Of a DNA stretch of 64,000 nucleotides, positions 38,748 through 48,278 are shown in pieces. Source of the DNA: Bradyrhizobium sp. AZCC 1721 (GTDB taxonomy: Bacteria > Pseudomonadota > Alphaproteobacteria > Rhizobiales > Xanthobacteraceae); assembly GCF_036924715.1 (NCBI RefSeq), contig NZ_JAZHSB010000001.1, forward strand, positions 5,819,001 to 5,883,000. The letters run 5' to 3'. Under the pieces are notes generated by a model. That model did no database searches and was not told where the DNA came from. It saw only the letters and a program-made list of their open reading frames with translations. How positions within the stretch are numbered: position 1 is the stretch's first letter; every line of letters begins with the position of its first letter. The translations under genes and the position numbers were made by a program.

Positions 38748-41594
38748 ATGAATCCCGTCAAAGCACTCGAAAACCATGGCCAGGCAGTCTGGCTGGACTT
38801 CCTCGCCCGCGGCTTCGTCGCCAAGGGCGACCTCAAGGCGCTGATCGATACCGACGGTGTCAAGGGCGTGACGTCGAATCCCTCGATCTTCGAAAAGGCG
38901 ATCGGCAGCTCGGACGAATATGACGGTGCCATCAGCCGCGCTCTGAATGCGGGCGACCGCCCCGTCGCCGAACTGTTCGAGGCGCTCGCCGTTGAAGACA
39001 TCCAGAACGCCGCCGACGTGCTGCGCCCGGTGTACGACCATTTGAACGGAAATGACGGCTTCGTCAGCCTCGAGGTCTCGCCCTATCTGGCAACGGATAC
39101 CAAGGGGACCATTGCGGAAGCCCAACGGCTCTGGAAGGACGTCAAGCGTCAGAACTTGATGGTGAAGGTGCCGGCCACGCCGGAAGGCCTGCCCGCGATC
39201 GAACACCTGATCGGCGAAGGCGTCAGCATCAACATTACACTGCTGTTCTCGCAACACGTCTATCGCGACGTGGCGGAGGCGTACATCGCGGGCCTGGAAA
39301 AATACGTCGCTAACGGCGGCGATCCCTCTCACATCGCCAGCGTCGCATCTTTCTTCGTCAGTCGTATCGATACCGCGGTCGACAAGCAACTCGACGAGAA
39401 GATCGCGAGAGCCAATGACCCCGGTGAGAAGGAGCGGCTGAGCGCATTGAAGGGCAAGGTCGCCATCGCCAACGCCAAGCTCGCCTATCAGGACTACAAG
39501 CGGCTGTTCGCCGGCCCCCGGTGGGAGAAGCTTGCCGCCAGGGGCGCCAGGCCGCAGCGGCTGTTGTGGGCCTCCACCGGCACCAAGAACAAGGACTACA
39601 GCGACGTGCTGTATATCGAGGAGCTGATCGGTCCCAACACCGTCAACACCGTGCCGCCGGCAACGCTCGATGCATTCCGCGATCATGGCAGGCTGAGAGA
39701 CAGTCTCGAGGAGAATATCGAGGACGCGCGCCACGTGCTCGAAGAGCTCGAAAAATCCGGCATCTCGCTCGACGCCATCACGGCCGAGCTGGTCAAGGAC
39801 GGCGTCACGCTGTTCGCGGACTCTGCCGACAAGCTCTATGGCGCGGTCGCATACAAGCGTGCGACCTCGCTCGGCGGCGGCATCGACCGGCAGCAGTTCG
39901 CGTTCGGCGATGGCATCGGCAAGGCCGTCGAGAAGAGCACCGAGGAGTGGCGCGCGTCGGCCAAAATCCGAAGGCTGTGGCAAAAGGACAGGTCGGTCTG
40001 GACCGGCGACGACGAGAACAAATGGCTGGGCTGGCTGAACAGCGCGGCCGCCGCCAACATTGCCGACTACGAGGATTTTGCCCGCCGCGTGAAGGGGCAG
40101 AATTTCAGCGACGCGGTCGTGCTCGGCATGGGCGGATCGAGCCTCGGACCAGAGGTGCTGGCCGAGACGTTTGCCAAGAAATCCGGTTTCCCGAAGCTGC
40201 ATGTGCTCGATTCCACCGATCCCGCGCAGGTGCAGGCGATGGAGGAGACCGTCGACCTCGCCCACACGCTGTTCATCGTCTCCAGCAAGTCCGGCGGCAC
40301 CACCGAGCCGAACGTGATGAAGGATTACTTCTTCGATCGCGTCGCCAAGACTATCGGCAAGGACAAGGCCGGCCATCGCTTCATCGCGGTCACCGATCCC
40401 GGCTCGTCCCTGGAGAAGGTCGCGATCAGCCAAGGCTTTGCCCGCATCTTCCATGGCGATCCCACAATCGGCGGACGCTATTCCGTGCTGTCGCCGTTCG
40501 GACTGGTGCCGGCGGCTGCCGCCGGCATTGACGTCCGCAGCCTGATCACGCACGCGCTCGCGATGGTGCGTTCCTGCGGCGCCGACGTGCCGCCGCACGA
40601 AAATCCGGGCGTGCAACTCGGACTGGCGATGGGTCTTGCCGGCCTCGACGGCCGCGACAAGGTGACGATCACCTCGTCGGAGAAGGTCGCGGATTTCGGC
40701 GCCTGGGCCGAGCAACTGATCGCCGAATCCACCGGCAAGGAGGGCAAGGGCCTGATCCCGATCGATGGCGAGCCGCTCGGCGACCCCTCGCTTTACGGCG
40801 ACGACCGCTTCTTCATCGATATCCGGACCGAGGGCGAGGACGACGCCTCGCATGATGATCGGCTCAAGGCGCTCGAGGCGGCCGGACATCCCGTGGTTCG
40901 CATCGTCATGAAGTCGATCGACCATATCGGTCAGGAGTTTTTCCGGTTTGAGATGGCGACCGCCGTCGCAGGCGCGATCCTAGGCATCAATCCGTTCAAT
41001 CAGCCCGACGTAGAAGCGGCCAAGATCAAGACGCGCGAGCTGACGGGTGCGTTCGAAAAGACCGGATCGCTGCCGGCGGAGGAGCCGGTGATTTCGACCG
41101 ACGAGGCTGATCTTTACACCGACGAGCACAATGCGGCCGAGCTGCGCAAGGCTGGCGCCGACGGCACGCTCGGCTCCTGGGTCAAAGCGCATCTTTCGCG
41201 CTCCGACGGCGGCGACTATGTCGCCCTGCTGGCCTATATCGCGCGCAATCCCGGCACGATCGGCTCGCTGCAAAAGATGCGGCTTGCGGTGCGCGACAAG
41301 CATCATCTGGCGACCTGCGCCGAATTCGGCCCGCGCTTCCTGCACTCGACCGGCCAGACCTATAAGGGCGGCCCCGACAGCGGCGTGTTCCTGCAGATCA
41401 CGGCCGACGATGCCGAGGATTTGCCGGTGCCCGGACAGAAGGCGAGTTTCGGCATCATCAAGGCGGCGCAGGCGCGCGGCGATTTCGACGTGCTCACCGA
41501 ACGCGGCAGGCGCGCGCTGCGCGTCCATCTCAAGGGCGATCTCGGATCGGGGCTGTCGGCGCTTGATGCTGCGATCGCAGAGGCGCTCAGTTAG
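38748..41594 (+). CDS. tal-pgi: Transaldolase-glucose-6-phosphate isomerase fusion
   Basis: 948 aa bifunctional protein. Residues 1 to about 365 are transaldolase (TalB-like subfamily): GVTSNPSIFEKAI, NLMVKVPATPEGLPA with the Schiff-base Lys140, INITLLFSQHVY and LWASTGTKNKDYSDVLY. From about residue 390 the protein is phosphoglucose isomerase: DAVVLGMGGSSLGPEVLAE, LFIVSSKSGGTTEPN and RYSVLSPFGLVPAAAAGID. The two activities supply fructose-6-phosphate from the pentose phosphate pathway and convert it to glucose-6-phosphate, so fusion allows cyclic use of the pathway with Zwf and Gnd encoded next. The ATG at 38748 follows a modest CAGG; the longer frame upstream is rejected. Confidence 0.96.
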   Translation: MNPVKALENHGQAVWLDFLARGFVAKGDLKALIDTDGVKGVTSNPSIFEKAIGSSDEYDGAISRALNAGDRPVAELFEALAVEDIQNAADVLRPVYDHLNGNDGFVSLEVSPYLATDTKGTIAEAQRLWKDVKRQNLMVKVPATPEGLPAIEHLIGEGVSINITLLFSQHVYRDVAEAYIAGLEKYVANGGDPSHIASVASFFVSRIDTAVDKQLDEKIARANDPGEKERLSALKGKVAIANAKLAYQDYKRLFAGPRWEKLAARGARPQRLLWASTGTKNKDYSDVLYIEELIGPNTVNTVPPATLDAFRDHGRLRDSLEENIEDARHVLEELEKSGISLDAITAELVKDGVTLFADSADKLYGAVAYKRATSLGGGIDRQQFAFGDGIGKAVEKSTEEWRASAKIRRLWQKDRSVWTGDDENKWLGWLNSAAAANIADYEDFARRVKGQNFSDAVVLGMGGSSLGPEVLAETFAKKSGFPKLHVLDSTDPAQVQAMEETVDLAHTLFIVSSKSGGTTEPNVMKDYFFDRVAKTIGKDKAGHRFIAVTDPGSSLEKVAISQGFARIFHGDPTIGGRYSVLSPFGLVPAAAAGIDVRSLITHALAMVRSCGADVPPHENPGVQLGLAMGLAGLDGRDKVTITSSEKVADFGAWAEQLIAESTGKEGKGLIPIDGEPLGDPSLYGDDRFFIDIRTEGEDDASHDDRLKALEAAGHPVVRIVMKSIDHIGQEFFRFEMATAVAGAILGINPFNQPDVEAAKIKTRELTGAFEKTGSLPAEEPVISTDEADLYTDEHNAAELRKAGADGTLGSWVKAHLSRSDGGDYVALLAYIARNPGTIGSLQKMRLAVRDKHHLATCAEFGPRFLHSTGQTYKGGPDSGVFLQITADDAEDLPVPGQKASFGIIKAAQARGDFDVLTERGRRALRVHLKGDLGSGLSALDAAIAEALS

Positions 41595-41606
41595 GGAAGT
41601 CAGGAT

Positions 41607-42602
41607 ATGCAACTCGGCATGATCGGCCTCGGCCGGATGGGCGGCAATATCGTCCGCCGGCTGATCAAGAACGGCCACACCGCCGTGGTCTACGACAAGG
41701 ACGCCAAGGCGGTCGCCGCACTCGCGGCGGAAGGCGCAACCGGCGCTGACACGCTGGAAGATTTCGTGGCGAAACTGGAGAAGCCGCGCACCGCCTGGGT
41801 AATGCTCCCGGCAGGCAAGATCACCGAGAAGACCATCGAGGCATTGGCAAAGCTGATGCAGCCCGGCGACGTCATCATCGATGGTGGGAATACGTTCTGG
41901 CAGGACGACGTCCGCCGCGGCGCGGCGCTGAAGGCAAAAGGCCTGCATTACCTCGACGTCGGCACCAGCGGCGGCGTCTGGGGCATCGAACGCGGCTATT
42001 GCATGATGATCGGCGGCGATAAGATGGTGGTCGACCGGCTCGATCCGATCTTCAAGACGCTGGCGCCGGGCGCGGGCGACATTCCGCGCACACCGGGACG
42101 CGAGGGCCGCGACCCGCGCGTCGAGCAGGGCTATATTCATGCCGGGCCGTCTGGCGCCGGACACTTCGTCAAGATGATCCACAACGGCATCGAATACGGC
42201 CTGATGCAGGCCTATGCCGAAGGGTTTGATATCCTGAAGAACGCTAACATCGACGCGCTGCCGCCGGAGCATCGTTTCGAGTTCGACATGGCCGACATCG
42301 CTGAAGTGTGGCGGCGCGGCAGCGTGATCCCCTCCTGGCTGCTCGACCTCACCGCTTCCGCGCTTGCGGCAAACCAGACGCTCGACACCTACTCCGGCTT
42401 TGTCGAAGATTCCGGCGAAGGCCGCTGGACGGTCAACGCCGCGATCGACGAAGCTGTGCCGGCGGAAGTGCTGACGGCGGCGCTCTACGCGCGCTTTCGT
42501 TCGCGCAAGGACCACACCTTTGCGGAAAAAATTCTTTCCGCGATGCGGGCCGGTTTCGGCGGCCACAAGGAGCCGCCGAAGAAGCCCACTGCGAAGGTGT
42601 GA
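41607..42602 (+). CDS. gnd: 6-phosphogluconate dehydrogenase, short (decarboxylating) form
   Basis: 331 aa, the short form rather than the 470-aa E. coli type. It oxidises 6-phosphogluconate to ribulose-5-phosphate and CO2. [19 protein letters not shown] is the dinucleotide fold; the residue after the second strand is Asp30 (VVYDKDAK), which usually favours NAD over [36 protein letters not shown] and [20 protein letters not shown] give the substrate site with catalytic Lys and Asn. Twelve bases separate it from tal-pgi, and AGGAT precedes the ATG. Six bases separate it from zwf. Confidence 0.94.
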   Translation: MQLGMIGLGRMGGNIVRRLIKNGHTAVVYDKDAKAVAALAAEGATGADTLEDFVAKLEKPRTAWVMLPAGKITEKTIEALAKLMQPGDVIIDGGNTFWQDDVRRGAALKAKGLHYLDVGTSGGVWGIERGYCMMIGGDKMVVDRLDPIFKTLAPGAGDIPRTPGREGRDPRVEQGYIHAGPSGAGHFVKMIHNGIEYGLMQAYAEGFDILKNANIDALPPEHRFEFDMADIAEVWRRGSVIPSWLLDLTASALAANQTLDTYSGFVEDSGEGRWTVNAAIDEAVPAEVLTAALYARFRSRKDHTFAEKILSAMRAGFGGHKEPPKKPTAKV

Positions 42603-42608
42603 GCGCTC

Positions 42609-44120
42609 ATGGCGGTCGGTCAAACAACGCAGAAGAAGCCCGATCCCTGCTCCTTCGTCATTTTCGGCGTCACCGGCGACCTCACGCACCGACTGGTCGT
42701 CCCTGCCCTGTATAATCTTGCCGCCAGCGATCTCCTGCCGGATAGGTTCTGCCTGGTCGGCGTCGCTCGCAAGGGCATGACGAGCGACAGGCTGCGCGAG
42801 AGCCTGATGAAGGGCCTGCGCCAGTTCGCGACCCGACCGGTGGAGGATGCGATTTCGCGTCGTCTTTTGGACTGCCTGACCTGCATCGAAGCCGATCCGA
42901 AGGATCCGGCTTCGTTCGACGCGATGAGCAAGCAGCTCGGCGAGCTGGAAGCCGCGCGAAACACTGGCGGCAACCGCCTGTTCTACCTGGCAACGCCGCC
43001 GAACGCCTTCCTGCCGATCAGCCGCGAGCTAGGCCGCACCGGCATGCTGGCCGAGAACGGCGCGTGGCGGCGGCTGGTGGTGGAAAAGCCGTTCGGCACT
43101 GACCTCGCTTCCGCCAAGGCGCTGAACAGCGAATTGCTAAAGCTCGTCGATGAGCACGAGATCTACCGGATCGATCATTATCTCGGCAAAGAAACGGTGC
43201 AGAATATTTTGGTGCTGCGCTTCGCCAACGGCATGTTCGAGCCGATCTGGAATCGCAACCATATCGACCATGTCCAGATCACGGTCAACGAACAGCTCGG
43301 CGTCGGCCACCGCGGCAGTTTTTACGACCAGACCGGCGCGCTGCGCGACATGGTGCCGAACCATCTGTTTCAACTCTTGTCACTGGTCGCAATGGAGCCG
43401 CCGATCCGGTTCGACGCGCATTCGGTCCGCACCGAAAAGGCGGACGTGCTGGCAGCGATCCAGCTCCAGAGCGAGGCCGAGGCGCTGCGGAATTCCGTGC
43501 GCGGCCAGTATCTGGCCGGCCGGATCGGAGACAGCGAGATTGCGGACTATCGCAAAATCGAAGACGTCGCGGCCGGCAGTACGACCGAAACATATGTGGC
43601 GCTGAAGCTAATCATCGACAATTGGCGCTGGGCGGGTGTTCCCTTCTATCTGCGCACCGGCAAGGCGCTCGGCGTCAAGCGCACCGAAGTCGCCATCAAG
43701 TTCAAGCAGGCGCCGTTCGCGATGTTCAACTGCACGCCGGTGGAACGGCTGGCGCAGAATTACCTCGTGATCGGGGTCGCGCCGAACGAAGGCATCGCGC
43801 TGCAGTTCAATACCAAGGTGCCCGGCCCCTCGATCCTTATCGACGGCGTCGAGATGAAGTTTCGCTACAAGGACTATTTCAAGGCTGAGCCTTCGACCGG
43901 CTACGAGACGCTGATCTATGACTGCATGACCGGCGACAACATCCTGTTCCAGCGCGCCGACAGCGTCGAGGCCGGCTGGAAGGCGGTGCAACCATTCCTC
44001 GACGCCTGGAAGAAGGTAGGGGCCGAGGGCTTGCAGACCTACAAGGCCGGCAGCGAAGGTCCGCAGGAAGCGAACGAATTGTTGACCCGCGAAGGCCGAA
44101 GCTGGCGAAAGCTCGGGTGA
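42609..44120 (+). CDS. zwf: Glucose-6-phosphate 1-dehydrogenase
   Basis: 503 aa, normal length. It oxidises glucose-6-phosphate to 6-phosphogluconolactone, the entry to the oxidative pentose phosphate and Entner-Doudoroff routes. FVIFGVTGDLTHRLVVPALY is the nucleotide-binding segment, VVEKPFGTDLASA carries the conserved EKPFG and RIDHYLGKETVQNIL is the active-site signature with the catalytic His. DMVPNHLFQLLSLVAMEPP also matches. It begins six bases after gnd and ends three bases before pgl, in one operon with the following steps. Confidence 0.96.
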   Translation: MAVGQTTQKKPDPCSFVIFGVTGDLTHRLVVPALYNLAASDLLPDRFCLVGVARKGMTSDRLRESLMKGLRQFATRPVEDAISRRLLDCLTCIEADPKDPASFDAMSKQLGELEAARNTGGNRLFYLATPPNAFLPISRELGRTGMLAENGAWRRLVVEKPFGTDLASAKALNSELLKLVDEHEIYRIDHYLGKETVQNILVLRFANGMFEPIWNRNHIDHVQITVNEQLGVGHRGSFYDQTGALRDMVPNHLFQLLSLVAMEPPIRFDAHSVRTEKADVLAAIQLQSEAEALRNSVRGQYLAGRIGDSEIADYRKIEDVAAGSTTETYVALKLIIDNWRWAGVPFYLRTGKALGVKRTEVAIKFKQAPFAMFNCTPVERLAQNYLVIGVAPNEGIALQFNTKVPGPSILIDGVEMKFRYKDYFKAEPSTGYETLIYDCMTGDNILFQRADSVEAGWKAVQPFLDAWKKVGAEGLQTYKAGSEGPQEANELLTREGRSWRKLG

Positions 44121-44123
44121 GCG

Positions 44124-44879
44124 ATGACAGCGAACGACAATCGCCGCGTGATCGCGGTCGCCGATCCGGCCGCACTGGCCGAGGCCGCGGCCGATCGCGT
44201 GCTCGCCAGGATCGAGGCCAATATTGGCCGCGTGGCGATTTGCCTGACCGGCGGATCGAGCCCCAGACAGCTTTATCAATTGCTCGCAACCGATGCCTAT
44301 CGCAGCCGGATTCCGTGGCAGCGCGTGCACTGGTTCATTGGCGACGAGCGCTTCGTGCCGGCAGACGATCCGCTCAACAACATGGGCATGGCGCGAGAAC
44401 TTTTTCTGGATAGCTGCGCGCCGGCGGCAAACATTCATCCGATTCCAACTGCGACCGCCGACCCGACCGATCCGGACCGCTGCGCCGCACTTTACGAACG
44501 GGAACTGCAATCGTTCTATGGGGCGGACACGCTCGATCAAGCCAACCCCTTGTTCGATCTCGTGTTGATGGGTGTAGGTCCCGATGGCCACACCGCATCG
44601 CTGTTTCCCGGCGATCCCGCGCTCGATGAGACCGCGCGCTGGGTGGTCGGCGTGCCACGCGCGAATGTCGAGCCATTCGTCCCGCGGGTCACCCTCACGC
44701 TGCCCACCCTTGCCTCCTGCCGCGAAATGCTGTTCGAGATTGCCGGCACCGAGAAGCATGCGATCTTGACGCGCCTCTTTGCACGCGAGAACCTGCCTGC
44801 CAACCGTGCGCGATCCACCGGCGAGACGGTCTGGCTGGTGGACCGGGATGCGCTTCCGGAGGATTTTGGTGGGCGATAG
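44124..44879 (+). CDS. pgl: 6-phosphogluconolactonase
   Basis: 251 aa, DevB/SOL type. It hydrolyses 6-phosphogluconolactone, the product of Zwf. AICLTGGSSPRQLYQLLA is the phosphate-binding start of the fold, WFIGDERFVPADDPLNNMGM carries the conserved GDER, and LVLMGVGPDGHTASLFPG is the signature with catalytic His. The ATG is three bases after the zwf stop. Its 3' end overlaps gntK by 11 bases, and its final codons contain the ribosome-binding site of gntK. Confidence 0.94.
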   Translation: MTANDNRRVIAVADPAALAEAAADRVLARIEANIGRVAICLTGGSSPRQLYQLLATDAYRSRIPWQRVHWFIGDERFVPADDPLNNMGMARELFLDSCAPAANIHPIPTATADPTDPDRCAALYERELQSFYGADTLDQANPLFDLVLMGVGPDGHTASLFPGDPALDETARWVVGVPRANVEPFVPRVTLTLPTLASCREMLFEIAGTEKHAILTRLFARENLPANRARSTGETVWLVDRDALPEDFGGR

Positions 44880-45390
44880 AACTCCCAGCGCGCTGGTGGT
44901 GATGGGCGTTTCCGGTTCGGGCAAGAGCACCATCGCCGATCGTCTCGCAAGACGCCTCGGCTGGCGCTACGAGGACGGCGACCGGTTTCACCCGCCAGCC
45001 AATGTTGTGAAGATGAGCGCCGGCCACCCGCTGACCGACGAGGACCGCTGGCCGTGGCTGTGGGCAATCGCCGACGAGATCGACCGCCTCTCAGGGTCCG
45101 GCGAGCACGCCGTGATCGCCTGCTCGGCATTGAAGCGCGCCTATCGCGACATTCTCGTGCATGGTCGCGACGATGTCCGCATCGTTTTTCTCGACGGAAC
45201 GCAGGACTTGATCGCGGCCCGGCTTGCCGCCCGCAAGGGACATTTCATGCCGCCGGGCCTGCTCGCCAGCCAATTCAGGACGCTGGAGCCGCCGGGCGCG
45301 GGCGAGCGGCCGATCACTGTATCGATCGATGCCCCGGTCGAGAACATCGTGGATGACATCGTCCGTCAATTGAACCTGGTCCCCCAATGA
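44869..45390 (+). CDS. gntK: Gluconokinase
   Basis: 173 aa. It phosphorylates gluconate to 6-phosphogluconate, feeding Gnd. The P-loop is VVMGVSGSGKSTIADRLARR; YEDGDRFHPPANVVKMSAGH, PLTDEDRWPWL and IACSALKRAYRD are family motifs. The start is GTG at 44869, chosen because GGAGG lies six bases before it; it lies inside the end of pgl. The longer reading frame upstream is a shadow of pgl. The stop overlaps the next gene by four bases (ATGA). Confidence 0.94.
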   Translation: MGDRTPSALVVMGVSGSGKSTIADRLARRLGWRYEDGDRFHPPANVVKMSAGHPLTDEDRWPWLWAIADEIDRLSGSGEHAVIACSALKRAYRDILVHGRDDVRIVFLDGTQDLIAARLAARKGHFMPPGLLASQFRTLEPPGAGERPITVSIDAPVENIVDDIVRQLNLVPQ

Positions 45391-46190
45391 CACGTATCGC
45401 GCTCGTTGTTTCCGACGTCGACGGCACTCTGTTGACGCACGACAAGATCCTGACCGATGGCGCCAAGGCGGCCGTTCGCAAGCTGCATGCGGCCGGCATC
45501 GGTTTCACCATCGTCTCCAGCCGGCCGACCATCGGCATGGGTTTTCTGATCGAGCCGCTTTCGATCGCGCTTCCCGTCGGCACCTTCAACGGCAGCTCGA
45601 TCGTCGATGCCGGGCTCAAACCGATCGAGCAGCATTTGATCGGGGCAACCGTGGCCCGGCGCAGCCTCGACGTGCTTAATGCTTTCGGCGTGGATATCTG
45701 GCTGTTCACCAATCAGCGCTGGTACACGCGCAATCCCGACGGCGAGTACGTCCCGCACGAGAAGCTGGCCATCAAGGCTAATCCTACCATCGTCACCGAC
45801 TTCACGCCGCATCTCGCGGAGACCTGCAAGATCGTCGGCGCCAGTTCGGATGCTGAGCTGTTGCAGCGTTGCGAGGTGGCAATGCAGCAGGCGCTCGGCC
45901 GGGAGGTCGTCGCGGTCCGCTCACAGACCTATTATCTCGATGTCACGCCGCCCGGTCACAACAAGGGCACCTTCGTGGACGCCATGATCAGCCGACTCGG
46001 CATTTCGGCGGCAGCGGTCGCGACCATCGGCGACATGGAGAACGATCTTCCGATGTTTGCCCGAAGCGGCGTTTCGTTTGCGATGGGCAATGCGGCCGAA
46101 GACGTCAAAAAGCACGCGACGCACGTCACAGACAGCAACGAGCGCGACGGATTTGCGGCGGCGATCGAGACGGTGCTGCGGCTCGGATAG
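45387..46190 (+). CDS. Cof-type HAD-superfamily phosphatase
   Basis: 267 aa. HAD motif I is VVSDVDGTLLTHDKILTDGA, motif II is TIVSSRPTIGM, and motif IV is AAVATIGDMENDLPMFARSG with the conserved GDxxND. The cap domain of the Cof type lies between (residues about 85-190). It probably dephosphorylates a sugar phosphate; the exact substrate is unknown. It is translationally coupled to gntK and is the last gene of the tal-pgi operon, so a role in limiting toxic or excess sugar phosphates fits. Confidence 0.88.
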   Translation: MTRIALVVSDVDGTLLTHDKILTDGAKAAVRKLHAAGIGFTIVSSRPTIGMGFLIEPLSIALPVGTFNGSSIVDAGLKPIEQHLIGATVARRSLDVLNAFGVDIWLFTNQRWYTRNPDGEYVPHEKLAIKANPTIVTDFTPHLAETCKIVGASSDAELLQRCEVAMQQALGREVVAVRSQTYYLDVTPPGHNKGTFVDAMISRLGISAAAVATIGDMENDLPMFARSGVSFAMGNAAEDVKKHATHVTDSNERDGFAAAIETVLRLG

Positions 46191-46326
46191 GCAAGAGCCG
46201 GCGTATCAAGCCCGTCTGAAGGATAAATCGAGGAACTCTCAAAGTCTTCGCGCGGCGAATCCGTTTCTGTCGGCCGGCACGATCGGCAAGCGCGAGCCGG
46301 TGCCCGACCGCCGTCTCCTCCATGAA

Positions 46327-46352
46327 GGCAGGCTCACCAGCCCTAGCCTGCC
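46327..46352. terminator. Hairpin between convergent cof and GH15 genes
   Basis: 8-bp stem GGCAGGCT and AGCCTGCC with a 10-base loop, in the 210-base gap between two convergent genes. No T-tract on either strand, so it is at most a weak bidirectional terminator. Confidence 0.4.
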
Positions 46353-46400
46353 GCGGCGAAGATGAGTACCGGCTCGCGCGACCGGCTGGGACCTCGCCCG

Positions 46401-48206
46401 CTATTTCGAGCGCTGCATCGCCGGCTTCTCGGTCGACTTCTTCGCCACGCTGAGGTTCTGCGCGGTGTTGATCAGCGCGATATGCGTGAGCGCCTGCGGG
46501 AAATTTCCGGTCTGGCGACCGGCCACCGTATCGTACTCCTCGGCCAACAGGCCGAGGTCGTTGGCAACTGCGACGACGCGAGCGAACAACTCCTGCGCCG
46601 TGCCGAATTCGCCAGCCAGCACATACGCGTCCGCAAGCCAGAGCGTGCAGGCGAGGAACGCGCCTTCGGCCGGTTGTTTCTCCGCCGGGACTTCCCGCGG
46701 GTCGTGCCGCAGCACAAAACCGTCCCGCATCAGATGCCGTTCGACCGCGACAAGCGTACCGCGCACACGGGGATCCTCCGGCGGCAGAAATCCCACCGAC
46801 GGCAGCAACAGGATGCTCGCGTCGAGCATTTTCGAGCCGTATGACTCGACGAACGCGTTCAACTCGGAGTCAAAGCCCTTCGCGCAGACGTCGGCGTGAA
46901 TGGCGTCGCGCAGCGCGCGCCATTTCTCGAGCGGCGCCTTGAAGCCAAATGTTTCCGCGCTCTTGATGCCGCGGTCGAACGCGACCCAGGTCATTACTTT
47001 CGACGAGACATAATGCCTGCCCGCGCTCCGGCGCTCCCAGATGCCGTGATCCGGTTGGGCCCACCGCTCTGCAAGGTGCTGCAGCACGGCGCATTCCAGC
47101 GCCCAGCTCGTTTCATCCATTTCGAGCTTGGCCACGCGCCACTGGTGAAAGGCGTCGATCAATTCGCCGTAAACGTCGAGCTGCAGTTGCGCATGCGCGG
47201 CGTTGCCGATCCGCACGGGACGTGCGCCTTCATAGCCGGGCAGCCACGTGGCCTCCCATTCCAGGAGACGCCGCTGGCCCATGATGCCGTACATGATCTG
47301 CATATTGGCGGGAGAACCCGCCGCTGCCCGCAACAGCCAATGGTGCCAGGCGGAAGCTTCCTCGGTATAGCCCGAGTTCATCAGCGCCAGCAGCGTGAAG
47401 GTGGCGTCGCGCAGCCAACAGAAGCGATAATCCCAATTCCTGGCGCCGCCGAGCTTTTCCGGCAGCGAGGTCGTCGGCGCAGCGACGATGCCGCCGGTCG
47501 GCGCATAGGTCTGCGCCTTCAGCGTGATCAGCGAGCGCATCACGAGAGCGCGGTATTCGCCCTCATAGGTGCAACGGTTGCTCCACTCGGTCCAGAACGC
47601 TTCGGTATCCTGCAATGCATAGGCAGGATCGATCGGCTTGGGCACCGGCAGATGCGAAGGGCCGTAGGTGAGCACGAAGGGGACGGTATCGCCCTCGCCG
47701 ACCTCGAAATCGGCGACCGTCGTCAGGTCCTCCCCGCGCGTTTCCACCGGGGTGCGCAACACCGTCATGTCCTGCCCGCAAATAGCGAGCAGGGCGGAGC
47801 CGTCCTCGGTCTTCTTGACCCAGGGAATATCGGTGCCGAAGCCGAAGCGGATGACAAGCTGCATGTGCATCCTGACCCGGCCGCGAAGGCCGCGTACCAA
47901 CCGCACCACATCGGAGGCGTTGCCGCGCGGCGGCATGAAGTCGATCAGCTCGACCGCGCCGCCAGCGGTCTCGAACCTCGTCTGCAGGATCAGGGTGTCG
48001 CCCCAATAGTTGCGCGAGGTGCCGGTGACTTCCTCCACCGGTGCGATCAGCCAGCGGCCGTGCTTGTGGGTACCTAGAAGGGCTGCAAAGCAGGCGTCGG
48101 AATCGAAGGCCGGCCAGCATAGCCAGTCGATCGATCCGTCGCGGCCGACCAGTGCCGCGGTCTCGCAATCGCCGATCAACCCGTAGTCTTCGATCCGGCA
48201 CGACAA
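46401..48206 (-). CDS. Glycoside hydrolase family 15 protein (glucoamylase/trehalase type)
   Basis: 601 aa. The N-terminal beta-sandwich (IEDYGLIGDCETAALVGRDG, then SIDWLCWPAFDSDACFAALL) is followed by the alpha/alpha-barrel with GGARNWDYRFCWLRDATFTL, KLEMDETSWALECAVL, KVMTWVAFDRGIK, and C-terminal TGNFPQALTHIALINTA. Family members release glucose from alpha-glucans or cleave trehalose; the surrounding genes allow either. The start codon is TTG at 48206 with GGTGA upstream; an in-frame stop lies three codons before it, and no ATG fits, so TTG is well supported. It lies 72 bases downstream of malQ on the same strand. Confidence 0.9.
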   Translation of the reverse strand: MSCRIEDYGLIGDCETAALVGRDGSIDWLCWPAFDSDACFAALLGTHKHGRWLIAPVEEVTGTSRNYWGDTLILQTRFETAGGAVELIDFMPPRGNASDVVRLVRGLRGRVRMHMQLVIRFGFGTDIPWVKKTEDGSALLAICGQDMTVLRTPVETRGEDLTTVADFEVGEGDTVPFVLTYGPSHLPVPKPIDPAYALQDTEAFWTEWSNRCTYEGEYRALVMRSLITLKAQTYAPTGGIVAAPTTSLPEKLGGARNWDYRFCWLRDATFTLLALMNSGYTEEASAWHHWLLRAAAGSPANMQIMYGIMGQRRLLEWEATWLPGYEGARPVRIGNAAHAQLQLDVYGELIDAFHQWRVAKLEMDETSWALECAVLQHLAERWAQPDHGIWERRSAGRHYVSSKVMTWVAFDRGIKSAETFGFKAPLEKWRALRDAIHADVCAKGFDSELNAFVESYGSKMLDASILLLPSVGFLPPEDPRVRGTLVAVERHLMRDGFVLRHDPREVPAEKQPAEGAFLACTLWLADAYVLAGEFGTAQELFARVVAVANDLGLLAEEYDTVAGRQTGNFPQALTHIALINTAQNLSVAKKSTEKPAMQRSK

Positions 48207-48278
48207 GGTGATTCACCGCCAGAACGGAATGGCATTTCTTCCAACTGTCATCCCGCTCTGCCTTCCTTCTCGAACTCG

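Noticed and set aside
38344-38751. 135-codon frame starting at TTG between the exported protein and tal-pgi
   Set aside because: No ribosome-binding site, low-quality protein composition, and it overlaps the start of tal-pgi in another frame. Better explained as promoter region.
37653-40925. 1090-codon open frame on the minus strand, opposite the unknown exported protein and tal-pgi
   Set aside because: It lies antisense to clear tal-pgi coding sequence, its translation has no family motif, and long antisense frames are common in GC-rich genes.
40980-42689. 569-codon minus-strand frame opposite tal-pgi and gnd
   Set aside because: Antisense to two genes with intact active-site motifs; composition rich in Arg, His and Ala as in other shadows.
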